Source: Mycolicibacterium mucogenicum DSM 44124
Lineage (GTDB): Bacteria > Actinomycetota > Actinomycetes > Mycobacteriales > Mycobacteriaceae
Reading direction: 5' to 3'
Assembly: GCF_005670685.2 (NCBI RefSeq)
Contig: NZ_CP062008.1
Span: 124,001-188,000 of the forward strand
Length of the DNA stretch: 64,000 nt
In this document: positions 7,068 through 17,008 of the stretch, piece after piece
Layout of the letters: each line of letters begins with the position of its first letter
Position numbering within the stretch: the stretch's first letter is position 1
Program-made: the position numbers and the translations under genes
Notes under the pieces: model-generated
Database searches by the model: none
What the model was told of the DNA's origin: nothing
Seen by the model: the letters and a program-made list of their open reading frames with translations, nothing else

Positions 7068-7867
7068 CAGCCTCGGACAACTCCCTGGTCGGGTATCTCA
7101 AGGACCAGCTCGACAAGCCATTCACCAAGGTGGGCGGCTTCGTCAAGATGTGCATCCTCACCTTCAAGGCGCTGGTCTCGCGGCCGTTCCAGTGGAAGGA
7201 GTTCATCCTTCAGTGCTGGTTCCTGATCCGGGTGGCGTTCCTGCCCACCTTGGCCGTCTCCATTCCTCTGACGGTGCTGATCATCTTCACACTGAACATC
7301 CTGCTCGGTGAATTCGGCGCGGCCGACGTGTCCGGCGCCGGTGCCGCCCTCGGTGCCGTCACCCAGCTGGGACCGCTGGTGACGGTGCTCGTGGTGGCCG
7401 GTGCCGGTTCGACGGCCATCTGCGCCGACCTCGGCGCCCGCACGGTGCGTGAAGAGATCGACGCCATGGAGGTGCTCGGCATAGACCCGATCGAGCGCCT
7501 GGTCGTCCCGCGTGTGGTCGCCTCCACCTTCGTGGCCTTCATGCTCAACGGCGCGGTGATCATCATCGGTCTGGTCGGTGGCTACTTCTTCGGTGTGTAC
7601 ATCCAGAACGTCAACGCCGGCGCCTACGTGTCGACGCTGACGCTGCTGACGGGCTTCCCCGAAGTCGTGATCTCGGTGCTCAAGGCCACAGTCTTCGGCC
7701 TGATCGCCGGCTTGGTCGGCTGCTACCGCGGACTCACCGTGGCGGGCGGCTCGAAGGGTGTGGGTACCGCGGTGAACGAAACGCTGGTGCTCTGCGTCAT
7801 CGCCCTGTTCGCGGTCAACGTCGTGCTCACCACCATCGGTATCAAATTCGGAACGCAGGCCGGGTAG
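7064..7867 (+). CDS. yrbE1A: Mce1 transporter permease YrbE1A
   Basis: A 267-residue MlaE/YrbE-type integral membrane permease of the Mce1 importer, which moves fatty/mycolic acids across the inner membrane together with YrbE1B and an MceG-type ATPase encoded elsewhere. Hydrophobic helices lie at about residues 55-80, 95-125, 150-180, 195-225 and 235-260. The conserved cytoplasmic loop contains the EExDAMEVLGIDP-type element (EEIDAMEVLGIDP, about 130-142), which contacts the ATPase. GTG 7064 gives the expected N-terminus. It is followed by yrbE1B after 4 bp. Confidence 0.94.
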   Translation: MTASDNSLVGYLKDQLDKPFTKVGGFVKMCILTFKALVSRPFQWKEFILQCWFLIRVAFLPTLAVSIPLTVLIIFTLNILLGEFGAADVSGAGAALGAVTQLGPLVTVLVVAGAGSTAICADLGARTVREEIDAMEVLGIDPIERLVVPRVVASTFVAFMLNGAVIIIGLVGGYFFGVYIQNVNAGAYVSTLTLLTGFPEVVISVLKATVFGLIAGLVGCYRGLTVAGGSKGVGTAVNETLVLCVIALFAVNVVLTTIGIKFGTQAG

Positions 7868-7871
7868 CGAC

Positions 7872-8741
7872 ATGAGCACATCGACAGTTCTGCAGGGCCG
7901 GTTCCCCCGGGTCTTCTCGCGCGTCAAGGAATTCGGTGGCGCGCCGGGCCGCCTGCTCGCCAGCCTCGGCCACGTCGGGGTCTTCGTCGTGACGGCCGTC
8001 GGGCACATCCCGCACGCTCTGCGCTTCTACCGCAAAGAGGTCTTGCGCCTGATCGCCGAGGTCGGCATGGGCACCGGCGCCATGGCCGTCATCGGCGGCA
8101 CCGTCGCCATCATCGGCTTCGTCACCCTGGCGGCGGGCTCGCTGATCGCCATTCAGGGTTTCGCCTCACTGGGCAACATCGGTGTCGCCGCGTTCACCGG
8201 CTTCTTCGCCGCACTGGCGAACATCCGCGTCGTCGCACCCGTCGTCACCGGTACGGCGCTGGCCGCGACCGTCGGCGCCGGCGCCACCGCCGAGCTCGGC
8301 GCCATGCGCATCAGTGAAGAGGTCGACGCCCTCGAGGTCATGGGCGTCAAGTCCCTGTCCTTCCTGGTGTCGACCCGCCTGATCGCCGGCATGGTCGTCA
8401 TCATCCCGCTGTACGCGCTCGCCATCCTGCTGTCGTTCCTGTCGGCCCAGCTGGTCACCACGCTCTTCTACGGTCAGTCGGTCGGTACGTACGAGCACTA
8501 CTTCCACACGTTCCTGCGCGTCGACGACGTGATGTGGTCGTTCCTCGAGGTCATCATCATGTCGATGGTGGTGCTGCTCAACCACGCGTACTTCGGCTAC
8601 TACGCCAGCGGCGGTGCCGTCGGCGTGGGCGAGGCCGTGGGCCGCTCGATGCGTACGTCGCTGATCTCCAATGTCGTTGTCGTCCTGCTCTTCTCGTTGG
8701 CGCTCTACGGCACCGACCCGAACTTCAACCTGACGGTGTGA
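7872..8741 (+). CDS. yrbE1B: Mce1 transporter permease YrbE1B
   Basis: A 289-residue second MlaE-family permease, the partner of YrbE1A. It has the same helix pattern and the ATPase-coupling loop SEEVDALEVMGVKS (about residues 149-162). ATG 7872 is four bases after the yrbE1A stop and mce1A starts four bases after its own stop, indicating one tightly translated unit. The N-terminal extension of about 50 residues before the first helix is usual for YrbE-B subunits. Confidence 0.94.
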   Translation: MSTSTVLQGRFPRVFSRVKEFGGAPGRLLASLGHVGVFVVTAVGHIPHALRFYRKEVLRLIAEVGMGTGAMAVIGGTVAIIGFVTLAAGSLIAIQGFASLGNIGVAAFTGFFAALANIRVVAPVVTGTALAATVGAGATAELGAMRISEEVDALEVMGVKSLSFLVSTRLIAGMVVIIPLYALAILLSFLSAQLVTTLFYGQSVGTYEHYFHTFLRVDDVMWSFLEVIIMSMVVLLNHAYFGYYASGGAVGVGEAVGRSMRTSLISNVVVVLLFSLALYGTDPNFNLTV

Positions 8742-8745
8742 CGCG

Positions 8746-10026
8746 ATGACGAATCCACAGCCGAAGCCGCCGGTCGCCGAGGGGCAGGTTCACGCCCCGC
8801 TCAACACCGACCGCACCCCGCCGTACAAGGTCGTCGGCGTCGTCCTTGCCGTGATCTCCGCCCTCGTCCTGGTCGTGGTCTGGTTCCAGTTCCGTGGCTA
8901 CTTCGACACCAAGGCCAAGCTGTACGTGGTGTCGCCCCGGTCCGGGCTGTCCATGGACCCGGGCTCGAAGGTCACCTACAACGGCGTGCCCATCGGCCGC
9001 GTGAAGGTCATCGACGTCATCGGCAAAGAAGATGACACGAAGGCCCGCCTGCAGCTCGACGTCGACCCGAAGTACCTCGCGCTGCTGCCCAAGAACGTCA
9101 ACACCAAGCTGCTGGCCACCACGGTCTTCGGCAGCAAGTACGTCTCGTTCACCTCGCCGACGGATCCGGAGGCCGCCCGGCTCAAGACCGGCGACACCAT
9201 CGACGTCTCCAAGTGCTCGCCGCCGACGCCGGCCACGGCCTGCGTCACCACCGAGCTCAACACCCTGTTCGAGACGATCACGGCGATCTCCGAGCAGGTC
9301 GACCCGATCAAGCTGAACGCCACCCTGACCGCCGCGGCGCAGGCGCTCGACGGCCTCGGTGACAAGTTCGGGCAGTCGCTGGTCAACGGCAACGTCATCC
9401 TGGCCGATCTGAACCAGCGGATGCCGACCATCCGGCACGACACCAAGGCCCTCGCCGATCTGTCCGAGGTGTACTCGAAGGCCTCGCCGGATCTGTGGGA
9501 CGGTCTGAAGAACGCGGTGACCACCGAGCGCACCCTGAACGACCAGCGCGGCACCATCGACCAGGCCCTCATGTCGGCCGTCGGCCTCGGCAACACCGGT
9601 GGTGACATCCTCGAGCGGGGTGGCCCCTACCTGGTCCGCGGCGCCGAGGACCTGCTGCCGACGTCCCGGGTGCTCGACAAGTACGCCCCTGAGCTCGACT
9701 GCCTGTTCCGCGGATTCGCCGCCGGTGCGCCGGCCGCGGCCAAGGGCCTCGGCGGCAACGGCTACTCGCTGGTGACCCACACCGAGCTCGTCGGTGCGGC
9801 CAACCAGTACGTGTACCCGGACAACCTCCCACGGATCAACGCCTCCGGCGGTCCGATGGGACGCCCGGGCTGCTGGACGGTCACCAAGGACATCCTCCCG
9901 ATGCCCTACATGGTGATGGACACCGGCGCGTCGATCGCGCCGTACAACCACTTCGGTCTCGGATCGCCGTTCGCATCGGAGTACGTCTGGGGTCGTCAAG
10001 ACGGGGAGAACACGATCAACCCATGA
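8746..10026 (+). CDS. mce1A: Mce1A substrate-binding protein
   Basis: A 426-residue Mce protein. One N-terminal transmembrane anchor (about residues 26-46, VVGVVLAVISALVLVVVW) is followed by the MlaD/Mce domain (about 50-140, GSKVTYNGVPIGRVKVI core) and a helical region to about 300 that builds the periplasm-spanning needle. The C-terminal part carries Cys-containing conserved Mce1A sequence. It acts as one of six subunits of the heterohexameric lipid shuttle. Its stop overlaps mce1B by 4 bp. Confidence 0.94.
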   Translation: MTNPQPKPPVAEGQVHAPLNTDRTPPYKVVGVVLAVISALVLVVVWFQFRGYFDTKAKLYVVSPRSGLSMDPGSKVTYNGVPIGRVKVIDVIGKEDDTKARLQLDVDPKYLALLPKNVNTKLLATTVFGSKYVSFTSPTDPEAARLKTGDTIDVSKCSPPTPATACVTTELNTLFETITAISEQVDPIKLNATLTAAAQALDGLGDKFGQSLVNGNVILADLNQRMPTIRHDTKALADLSEVYSKASPDLWDGLKNAVTTERTLNDQRGTIDQALMSAVGLGNTGGDILERGGPYLVRGAEDLLPTSRVLDKYAPELDCLFRGFAAGAPAAAKGLGGNGYSLVTHTELVGAANQYVYPDNLPRINASGGPMGRPGCWTVTKDILPMPYMVMDTGASIAPYNHFGLGSPFASEYVWGRQDGENTINP

Positions 10027-11054
10027 GCATCAAGGGCACGGCGTTCAAACTCGCCATCTTCTCCGCGGTCCTGCTGGCCTTCACAGCAGGCATCTTCATC
10101 GTCTTCGGGCAGTTCCGGTTCAGCCGGACCAACGAGTTCTCGGCGATCTTCACCAACAGCAGCGGTTTGAAGGCCGACCAGTTCGTGCGCGCCAACGGCG
10201 TCGAGGTCGGCAAGGTCACCGGGGTCGAGCTCATCGACGGTGGCAGCAAATCGAAGGTGCACTTCACCGTCGACAAGTCCCTGTCGCTCTACCAGGGGAC
10301 CACGGCACACATCCGCTACCTGGATCTGATCGGTAACCGGTTCCTGGACCTGCGCCGCGGTGACAGCAACCAGGTGCTGCCCCCGGGCGGCACCATCCCG
10401 GTCGACCGCACCGAGCCGGCCCTGGACCTGGATGCCCTGGTGGGCGGTTTCCGGCCCCTGTTCCGGTCGCTGGATCCGCAGAAGGTCAACACCATCGCCT
10501 CGTCGCTCATCACGATCTTCCAGGGCGAGGGCGGCACCATCAACAACATCCTCGATCAGACCGCGTCGTTCTCGTCGACCATCGGCGAGCAGGACCAGGC
10601 GATCGGTGAGGTGATCAAGAACCTCAACACGGTGCTCGACACCACGGTCAAGCACCAGCAGCAGTTCGACGACACCATCAAGAACTTCGAGTCCCTGGTC
10701 ACCGGGCTGAAGAAGCGCTCCGATCCGATCGCGGACTCGGTGGCGAACATCAGCAACGCGGCCGGCTCGCTCGCCGACCTGCTGGGCGACAACCGCGAGC
10801 TGCTGCACAGCACGCTCGGCTACCTCGAGACCACGCAGCAGTCGCTGGTCGACCAGAAGGAACAGCTCAACGACACGTTGCAGAAGGTGCCCCAGGCGCT
10901 GAAGATCCTGGGTCGTTCCGGTGGTGTCTACGGCGACTTCTTCAACTTCTACGTCTGCGACATCGAGTTGAAGATGAACGGTCTGCAGCCGGGTGGCCCC
11001 GTGCGCACAGTCAAGCTCACCAACCAGCCGTCGGGAAGGTGCACGCCGAAGTGA
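10023..11054 (+). CDS. mce1B: Mce1B substrate-binding protein
   Basis: A 343-residue Mce-family subunit with an N-terminal anchor (about residues 8-28), MlaD domain (about 38-120, FVRANGVEVGKVTGVELI), and a long helical segment rich in Gln/Asn/Asp heptads (about 140-290). It is the shortest of the six, as is typical for Mce-B proteins. The ATG at 10023 overlaps the mce1A stop (ATGA). It is expected to assemble with Mce1A and C-F into a hollow periplasmic tube for fatty acids. Confidence 0.93.
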   Translation: MSIKGTAFKLAIFSAVLLAFTAGIFIVFGQFRFSRTNEFSAIFTNSSGLKADQFVRANGVEVGKVTGVELIDGGSKSKVHFTVDKSLSLYQGTTAHIRYLDLIGNRFLDLRRGDSNQVLPPGGTIPVDRTEPALDLDALVGGFRPLFRSLDPQKVNTIASSLITIFQGEGGTINNILDQTASFSSTIGEQDQAIGEVIKNLNTVLDTTVKHQQQFDDTIKNFESLVTGLKKRSDPIADSVANISNAAGSLADLLGDNRELLHSTLGYLETTQQSLVDQKEQLNDTLQKVPQALKILGRSGGVYGDFFNFYVCDIELKMNGLQPGGPVRTVKLTNQPSGRCTPK

Positions 11055-12628
11055 GGTCCATAGAAGGGTCCGATCGGGTCCGCAGAGGCATGATGGGTCT
11101 GGCGGCCGTCGTGCTCGTCACGGCCGTGGGTGCGTCCGTGACCCAGGTGCCCATGCTGTTTGCTTCGCCGACGTACTACGGCCAGTTCAGCGATTCCGGC
11201 GGCCTGGTGGTCGGCGACTACGTCCGCATCGACGGTGTCAACGTCGGCACGGTCAAGAGCATGGACATCGATCGCGACAAGGTGATCATCGGCTTCGACA
11301 TCGGTACCAACACGATCGGTACCGACAGCCGCGCGCTGATCAAGACCGAGACCATCCTGGGTCGCAAGGCCATCGAGATCGAGGCCAAGGGCACCCACAA
11401 GCTGGCGCCGCGCGGCACCCTGCCGTTGGGCCAGACCTCGACGCCGTACCAGATCTACGACGCGATCTTCGACGTCACCCGGGCCTCGCAGGGCTGGGAC
11501 ACCAAGGTCGTCAAGGAATCGCTGAACGTCCTGTCCGAGACCGTCGATCAGACGTCGCCGCACCTCACTGCCGCGCTGGAGGGCGTGCAGAAGCTGTCCG
11601 AGACCATCGGCAAGCGTGACGAGCAGGTCCGCTCGCTGCTCGGCAACGCCAACAAGATCGCCACGATCCTCGGCGACCGCAGCGGCCAGGTGAACGCGCT
11701 GCTGGTCAACGCCCAGGCGCTGCTGCACTCGTTGAACCAGCGCGGTGAGGCCATCAGCCTGCTGCTGGAGCGCGTCTCCCGGGTGTCGCACCAGCTGAAG
11801 GCGACCATCGACGAGAACCCGAACATCAACCACGTCCTGGAGCAGCTCAGGACCATCGGTGACATCCTGGTCGCCCGCAAGCAGGACCTGGCGGACACCC
11901 TGGTGTCGGCGGGTAAGTTCGTGGCCTCGCTGTCGGAGGCCATCGCCTCCGGCCCGTACTTCAAGGTCATGGTCGAGAACATCCTGCCGCCGCAGCTGAT
12001 GCAGCCGTTCGTGGACGCCGCGTTCAAGAAGCGTGGACTGAACCCCGAGGACTTCTGGCGCAGCGCCGGTCTGCCCGAGGCGCAGTGGCCGGATCCCAAC
12101 GGCAAGCGCTTCGCCAACGGTGCGCCGCCGCCGGCTCCGCCGAAGCTCGAAGGCACACCGGAACATCCGGGGCCTGCGGTGCCTCCCGGCTCGCCGTGCT
12201 CCTACACCCCCGGACCTGGCGCCGATCCGTCGCCGGCCGATCCGCTGCCGTGCTCGCACCTGAGCGTGGGCCCGTTCGGAGACAACCCGTACGGCAACAA
12301 CTACGGTGCGCCGGATGTCGTTGCCTCGCAGCCGAATCCGGCTGGCGTGCAGCGTGGCCCGGGTGTGCCTTCGGCCGCCTTCCCGGGGCAGCCGGCCCAG
12401 GACGTGCCCGGTACGCCGGTGCCGTTGCCGCCGGCGCCCGTCGGTGCCCGGACGGTTCCGCTGACGCCGCAGCCCGGTGACAGCGACATCGCGCCTGGAT
12501 TCGCTCCGATCCCCGGGCCGCTGATCGCGCCGCCGGCGCCGCCGGGACCTGGTCCCAACGCCGGTCCGGCCGGTACTGCGCCGTTGCCGGGTAACCCGCC
12601 GTTCCTCCCGCCAGGGTCGCAAGGATAG
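11051..12628 (+). CDS. mce1C: Mce1C substrate-binding protein
   Basis: A 525-residue Mce subunit with an anchor helix at about residues 12-32, MlaD domain at about 40-120 (VGDYVRIDGVNVGTVKSM), helical needle region to about 320 and a long Pro/Gly-rich C-terminal tail (about 355-525). GTG 11051 was chosen because it forms a GTGA overlap with the mce1B stop and gives MRSIEGSDRV, which lines up with the M. tuberculosis start; GTG 11039 would add only four residues. The proline-rich tail is a normal Mce-C trait and probably projects toward the cell wall. Confidence 0.92.
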   Translation: MRSIEGSDRVRRGMMGLAAVVLVTAVGASVTQVPMLFASPTYYGQFSDSGGLVVGDYVRIDGVNVGTVKSMDIDRDKVIIGFDIGTNTIGTDSRALIKTETILGRKAIEIEAKGTHKLAPRGTLPLGQTSTPYQIYDAIFDVTRASQGWDTKVVKESLNVLSETVDQTSPHLTAALEGVQKLSETIGKRDEQVRSLLGNANKIATILGDRSGQVNALLVNAQALLHSLNQRGEAISLLLERVSRVSHQLKATIDENPNINHVLEQLRTIGDILVARKQDLADTLVSAGKFVASLSEAIASGPYFKVMVENILPPQLMQPFVDAAFKKRGLNPEDFWRSAGLPEAQWPDPNGKRFANGAPPPAPPKLEGTPEHPGPAVPPGSPCSYTPGPGADPSPADPLPCSHLSVGPFGDNPYGNNYGAPDVVASQPNPAGVQRGPGVPSAAFPGQPAQDVPGTPVPLPPAPVGARTVPLTPQPGDSDIAPGFAPIPGPLIAPPAPPGPGPNAGPAGTAPLPGNPPFLPPGSQG

Positions 12629-12638
12629 GGCCGCCACG

Positions 12639-14258
12639 ATGTCGACTGTTTTCAGCATCCGGAACATCAAGAAGCCGAACCTGTCCAAGGGGACGGTCAT
12701 CGGTGGTGCCATCGCGCTCGTCGCGATCGTGCTGCTCGGTTTCTTCGGTCTGCAGCTCTACCGCAAGATGACCACCACGACGGTGACGGCGTACTTCCCC
12801 GAGGTCCTCGCGCTCTATCCGGGCGACAAGGTCCTGATCATGGGCGTCGAGGTCGGGGCCATCGACACCATCGAGGCACACGGCGACCAGATGAAGGTCG
12901 TCTTCCACTACTCGAATCACTTCAAGGTGCCGCAGAATGCGTCGGCGTCGGTGCTGAACCCCAGCCTCGTCGCGTCGCGCGTGATTCAGCTGTCGCCGCC
13001 GTACACCGGCGGACCGGCGATGGCCGAGGGTGCCGTGATTCCGAAGGAACGCACCCAGATCCCGATCGAGTACGACGAGCTGCGCAACCAGCTGACGCGC
13101 ATCCTCGCCGAGCTGGGTCCGACCAAGGAGCAACCGAAGGGCCCGTTCGGCGACATCATCGAATCGTTCGCCGATGGCTTCGAGGGCAAGGGCGCCCAGT
13201 TCAACAAGACCCTCAAGGGTCTGTCGGATGCGGTGACCACCCTGAACACCGGTCGCGGTGACTTCTTCCAGGTGATCAAGAGCCTGGCGGTGTTCGTCGA
13301 CGCGCTGCACAAGAGCGACCAGCAGTTCGTCTCGCTGAACAACGACCTCGCCTCGTTCACGAACAAGTTCACCAACACCGACCAGGAGCTGGCGTCGGCG
13401 CTCAAGGACCTCAACCAGGTCATGACGACGACCAGGAGCTTCCTGGACAAGAACGGCAGCGTGCTGGCCCACGACATCAACGATGTATCGGAGGCGACGA
13501 CGGCCATCCTGCAGCCGGAGCCGCGGGACGGTCTGGAACGGGCGTTGCACGCCTACCCGAACTTCCTGGCCAACCTCGAGAACATCTACTCGCCGGCCAC
13601 CGGCGGTCTGATCGCCTCCGGTGTGCTGCCGGGCGTGACCAACTTCTCGAACCCGCTGCAGTTCATCTGCAGCTCGATCCAGGCCGGCAGCCGGTTGGGC
13701 TACCAGGACTCCGCCGAACTGTGCGCGCAGTACCTGGCGCCGGTCATGGACGCGATCAAGTTCAACTACCTGCCGTTCGGTATCAACATGGCGACCACCG
13801 CCATGACGCTGCCGAAGCTGGTCACCTACTCGGAGCCGCGGCTGCAGCCCCCGGGCGGGTACAAGGACACCACCGTGCCGGGTGTGTTCTCGCCCGACAC
13901 CCCGTGGTCGCACGGCCAGCACGAGGCGGGCTGGATCACCGCGCCGGGCATGCAGGGGCTCAAGGTCGGCCAGTCGACGCAGGACCTGCTGACCCCGGAG
14001 TCGCTGGGCGAGCTCATGGGTGGACCGGACATCATTCCGCCGACCGGTGGCGTCAACATGGCGGGTCCGCCGGATGCCTACAACGAGAGCAGCCCGCTGC
14101 CCCCGCCGTGGTACCCGCAGCCGGGACCGGTCTCGCCGCCGCGACCGGGTAACGACCCGAGCCCGATGAGTGCCATGGCACCTGGGCCCGCACCAGGACC
14201 GGCTCCGGCGCCCGCGCCGGCCGGACCCGCACTTCCTGCCGAAGTTGGAGGCCAATGA
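12639..14258 (+). CDS. mce1D: Mce1D substrate-binding protein
   Basis: A 539-residue Mce subunit. The N-terminal anchor is at about residues 20-45 (GGAIALVAIVLLGFFGLQLY), the MlaD domain at about 50-135 (GDKVLIMGVEVGAIDTI) and the helical region at about 140-300. A conserved C-terminal domain contains paired Cys (FICSS, ELCAQ) before a Pro-rich tail from about 470. It starts ten bases after mce1C and its stop overlaps mce1E (ATGA). Confidence 0.93.
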   Translation: MSTVFSIRNIKKPNLSKGTVIGGAIALVAIVLLGFFGLQLYRKMTTTTVTAYFPEVLALYPGDKVLIMGVEVGAIDTIEAHGDQMKVVFHYSNHFKVPQNASASVLNPSLVASRVIQLSPPYTGGPAMAEGAVIPKERTQIPIEYDELRNQLTRILAELGPTKEQPKGPFGDIIESFADGFEGKGAQFNKTLKGLSDAVTTLNTGRGDFFQVIKSLAVFVDALHKSDQQFVSLNNDLASFTNKFTNTDQELASALKDLNQVMTTTRSFLDKNGSVLAHDINDVSEATTAILQPEPRDGLERALHAYPNFLANLENIYSPATGGLIASGVLPGVTNFSNPLQFICSSIQAGSRLGYQDSAELCAQYLAPVMDAIKFNYLPFGINMATTAMTLPKLVTYSEPRLQPPGGYKDTTVPGVFSPDTPWSHGQHEAGWITAPGMQGLKVGQSTQDLLTPESLGELMGGPDIIPPTGGVNMAGPPDAYNESSPLPPPWYPQPGPVSPPRPGNDPSPMSAMAPGPAPGPAPAPAPAGPALPAEVGGQ

Positions 14259-15445
14259 TGACCGGGTCCATGGGGCCGAAGTCACCCTCGGCATCGCCGC
14301 GCCGCAGCGGATGGGCGCGTAACGCCCGGCGGGTCGGCGTGTTGTCGGCAGCGGCGCTGATCCTCAGCTCCTGCGGCTGGCGCGGTATCGCGAACGTGCC
14401 GCTGCCCGGTGGTCCGGGCACGGAGGCGGGCCACTCGACGATCTACATCCAGATGCCGGAAACGTTGGGCCTCAACGCCAACAGCCGGGTCCGGGTGGCC
14501 GACGTGTTCGTCGGCCGCGTGCGTGCGATCGAGCTGAAGAACTGGGTTCCCACGCTCACCGTGGATTTGAACCCCGGCATCAACCTGCCGCGCAACGTGC
14601 AGGCCAAGATCGGCCAGACCAGCTTGCTGGGTGCCCAGCACCTCGAGTTGGACCCGCCGGCCGATCCGTCGTCGCAACCGCTGCGCAACGGCGACACCAT
14701 CGAGCTGAAGAACTCGTCGGCGTACCCGACCATCGAGCGGACGCTGGCCGGTATCTCCGGAATCCTCAACGGCGGCGGTGTGCCGAACGTCGAGAAGATC
14801 CAGTCCGAGGTCTACAACATCCTCAACGGGCGCGCGGATCAGATCAAAGAGTTCCTGCACCGGCTGGACACCTTCACCGACGAGATCAATCAGCAGCGCG
14901 ACGACATCACGCGGGCCATCCGCTCCAGCGACACGTTGCTGAAGGTGGTCGCGGATCGCAACGACACCCTGGACCGGGTGCTGACCGAGACGCCGCCGCT
15001 GATCGAGCACTTCAACAAGACCCAGGATCTGTTCTCGAACGCCCTTTTGGCGCTGGGCCGGTTGTCGAAGGCCTCGGACACCACGCTGTCGAAGAGCAAC
15101 GCGAACCTCCACACCAACCTGGCGACGTTGCAGCGGGCGCTCAAGCAGATCGCCAAGACGTCACCGAACCTGGTGCCGGCCATGAAGCTGCTGTTCACGC
15201 TGCCTTTCCCGATCGACAACATCCCGAAGGTCATCCGCGGCGACTACATGAACATCTCGCTGCACCTCGACCTGACACTGAGTGCCATCGATAACGGCAT
15301 CCTGACCGGCACGGGACTCTCGGGCATGGCTCGGGCTCTGGAACAGTCGTGGGGCCGTGACCCGGCGACGATGATCCCGGACGTCCGGTTCACCCCGAAC
15401 CCGGCCAACGCGCCTGGCGGTCCGCGAATTGAAAGGGGGGAGTGA
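14255..15445 (+). CDS. mce1E: Mce1E lipoprotein subunit (LprK type)
   Basis: A 396-residue Mce subunit that is a lipoprotein. The N-terminus has an Arg-rich n-region, a hydrophobic h-region and a lipobox ALILSSC, placing the lipidated Cys at about residue 45. The MlaD domain follows (about 65-150, SRVRVADVFVGRVRAIEL), then the helical needle segment to about 320. In Mce operons the E gene is consistently the lipoprotein. The start ATG 14255 overlaps mce1D by 4 bp, and the next ATG three bases downstream is equally possible. Confidence 0.93.
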   Translation: MMTGSMGPKSPSASPRRSGWARNARRVGVLSAAALILSSCGWRGIANVPLPGGPGTEAGHSTIYIQMPETLGLNANSRVRVADVFVGRVRAIELKNWVPTLTVDLNPGINLPRNVQAKIGQTSLLGAQHLELDPPADPSSQPLRNGDTIELKNSSAYPTIERTLAGISGILNGGGVPNVEKIQSEVYNILNGRADQIKEFLHRLDTFTDEINQQRDDITRAIRSSDTLLKVVADRNDTLDRVLTETPPLIEHFNKTQDLFSNALLALGRLSKASDTTLSKSNANLHTNLATLQRALKQIAKTSPNLVPAMKLLFTLPFPIDNIPKVIRGDYMNISLHLDLTLSAIDNGILTGTGLSGMARALEQSWGRDPATMIPDVRFTPNPANAPGGPRIERGE

Positions 15446-15448
15446 CCG

Positions 15449-17008
15449 ATGCTCACCCGGTTTCTGAAGATTCAGCTGATCATCTTCGCCATCGTGACCG
15501 TCGCGGCGCTGGTCGGGCTGTCCCTGGTGTACCTCAAGTTGCCGACGTACCTCGGGGTGGGCATGTACCGCCTGTACGCCGAACTGCCCAACTCGGCCGG
15601 TCTGTACAAGACCGCCAACGTCACCTACCTCGGCAACACCGTCGGCAAGGTGCTGGCCGTCGAGCCGACCGCCAAGGGCGCCCGGGTGACCATGGACGTC
15701 GACAACGGGCTGAAGATTCCCGACAACGTCGTGGCGAACGTGCACTCGGTGTCGGCGGTCGGTGAGCAGTTCATCGACCTCGTACCGCCGGAGAACCCGT
15801 CCACGAAGTACCTGTCTTCGGGCCAGACGATCACGAAAGGGTCGGTGCCCAAGGAGGTCGGCCCGGCGCTCGACGCGACGCAGAACGCGCTCCAAGCTCT
15901 GCCGAAGGAGAAGATCGGGGCGCTGCTCGACTACACCGCCGAGGCGGTCGGCGGGCTCGGCCCGTCACTGCAGCACCTCGTCGACGGCACGCAGGCGCTG
16001 GCGGGGGACTTCAAGGACAACCTCGGTTCGGTTGACAACATCATCCAGAACTCGGCGCCGATCATCGACAGCCAGGTCAAGTCCGGTGACGCCATCTCGC
16101 GGTGGGCCCGGAACCTGAATGTGCTGGCCGGCCAGTCGGCCCAGCAGGACGCGGCGCTGCGGAGCGCCATCCAGCAGGGCGCGCCGACGGCTGATCAGCT
16201 CAACGCGGTGTTCGGCGAGGTCCGGGACGCGTTGCCGCAGTCGCTGGCCAACGTCGAGATCGTGCTCGACATGCTGAAGCGCTACAACAAGGGCCTCGAG
16301 CAGGTGCTCGTGGTGCTGCCGATGGCCGGCCCGATCGTCGACTCGCTGACCGCGGTCTACGAGAAGGAACTCCCGATCAACCTGGCACTGGGCATCAACC
16401 AGCCGCCGCCGTGCCTCACCGGCTTCCTGCCGGCGTCGCAGTGGCGGTCACCGGCCGACACGTCGACCGCGCCGCTGGAGTCGGGTCTGTACTGCAAGAT
16501 CCCGAAGGACGCTCAGAACACGGTCCGCGGTTCGCGCAACCTGCCCTGTGTGGATGCACCGGCGAAGCGCGCGGCGAGCCCGATGGAGTGCCGCGACAAC
16601 AAGCCGTACGAGCCGCTGGGCACCAACCCGTGGTACGGCACCCCGGACCAGATCGTGAACTGCCCGGCTCCCGCGGCACGCTGTGATCAGCCGGTCGACC
16701 CGGGCAAGGTGATCCCGGCGCCGTCGATCAACAACGGGATGAACCCGCTGCCGGCCAACTTGCTGCCGCCCCCGGAGCGGGCGTCGGCGCCGTCCAGCGA
16801 CCCGATCAGCGCACCGGGGCAGGGCACGGTGGAGTGCAGCGGGCAGCAACCCAACAAGTGCCTCTACACTCCGGCAGCAGGACCAGAGGCCACCTACAAC
16901 CCGCAAAGCGGTCAGGTGGTCGGACCGAATGGTGTGAAGTATTCGGTCAGTAACTCGAGCAACCCAGGAGACGACGGATGGAAGGAGATGCTGGCACCAG
17001 CCAGCTGA
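15449..17008 (+). CDS. mce1F: Mce1F substrate-binding protein
   Basis: A 519-residue Mce subunit with an N-terminal anchor (about residues 5-27), MlaD domain (about 40-125, TANVTYLGNTVGKVLAVEP), helical region to about 300, then a Cys-rich segment (about 315-420 with PPPCLTGF, LYCKIP, LPCVDA, MECRD, NCPAPAARC) likely held by disulfides, and a Pro-rich end. It starts three bases after the mce1E stop. Its last 31 bases overlap mam1A in another frame. Confidence 0.93.
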   Translation: MLTRFLKIQLIIFAIVTVAALVGLSLVYLKLPTYLGVGMYRLYAELPNSAGLYKTANVTYLGNTVGKVLAVEPTAKGARVTMDVDNGLKIPDNVVANVHSVSAVGEQFIDLVPPENPSTKYLSSGQTITKGSVPKEVGPALDATQNALQALPKEKIGALLDYTAEAVGGLGPSLQHLVDGTQALAGDFKDNLGSVDNIIQNSAPIIDSQVKSGDAISRWARNLNVLAGQSAQQDAALRSAIQQGAPTADQLNAVFGEVRDALPQSLANVEIVLDMLKRYNKGLEQVLVVLPMAGPIVDSLTAVYEKELPINLALGINQPPPCLTGFLPASQWRSPADTSTAPLESGLYCKIPKDAQNTVRGSRNLPCVDAPAKRAASPMECRDNKPYEPLGTNPWYGTPDQIVNCPAPAARCDQPVDPGKVIPAPSINNGMNPLPANLLPPPERASAPSSDPISAPGQGTVECSGQQPNKCLYTPAAGPEATYNPQSGQVVGPNGVKYSVSNSSNPGDDGWKEMLAPAS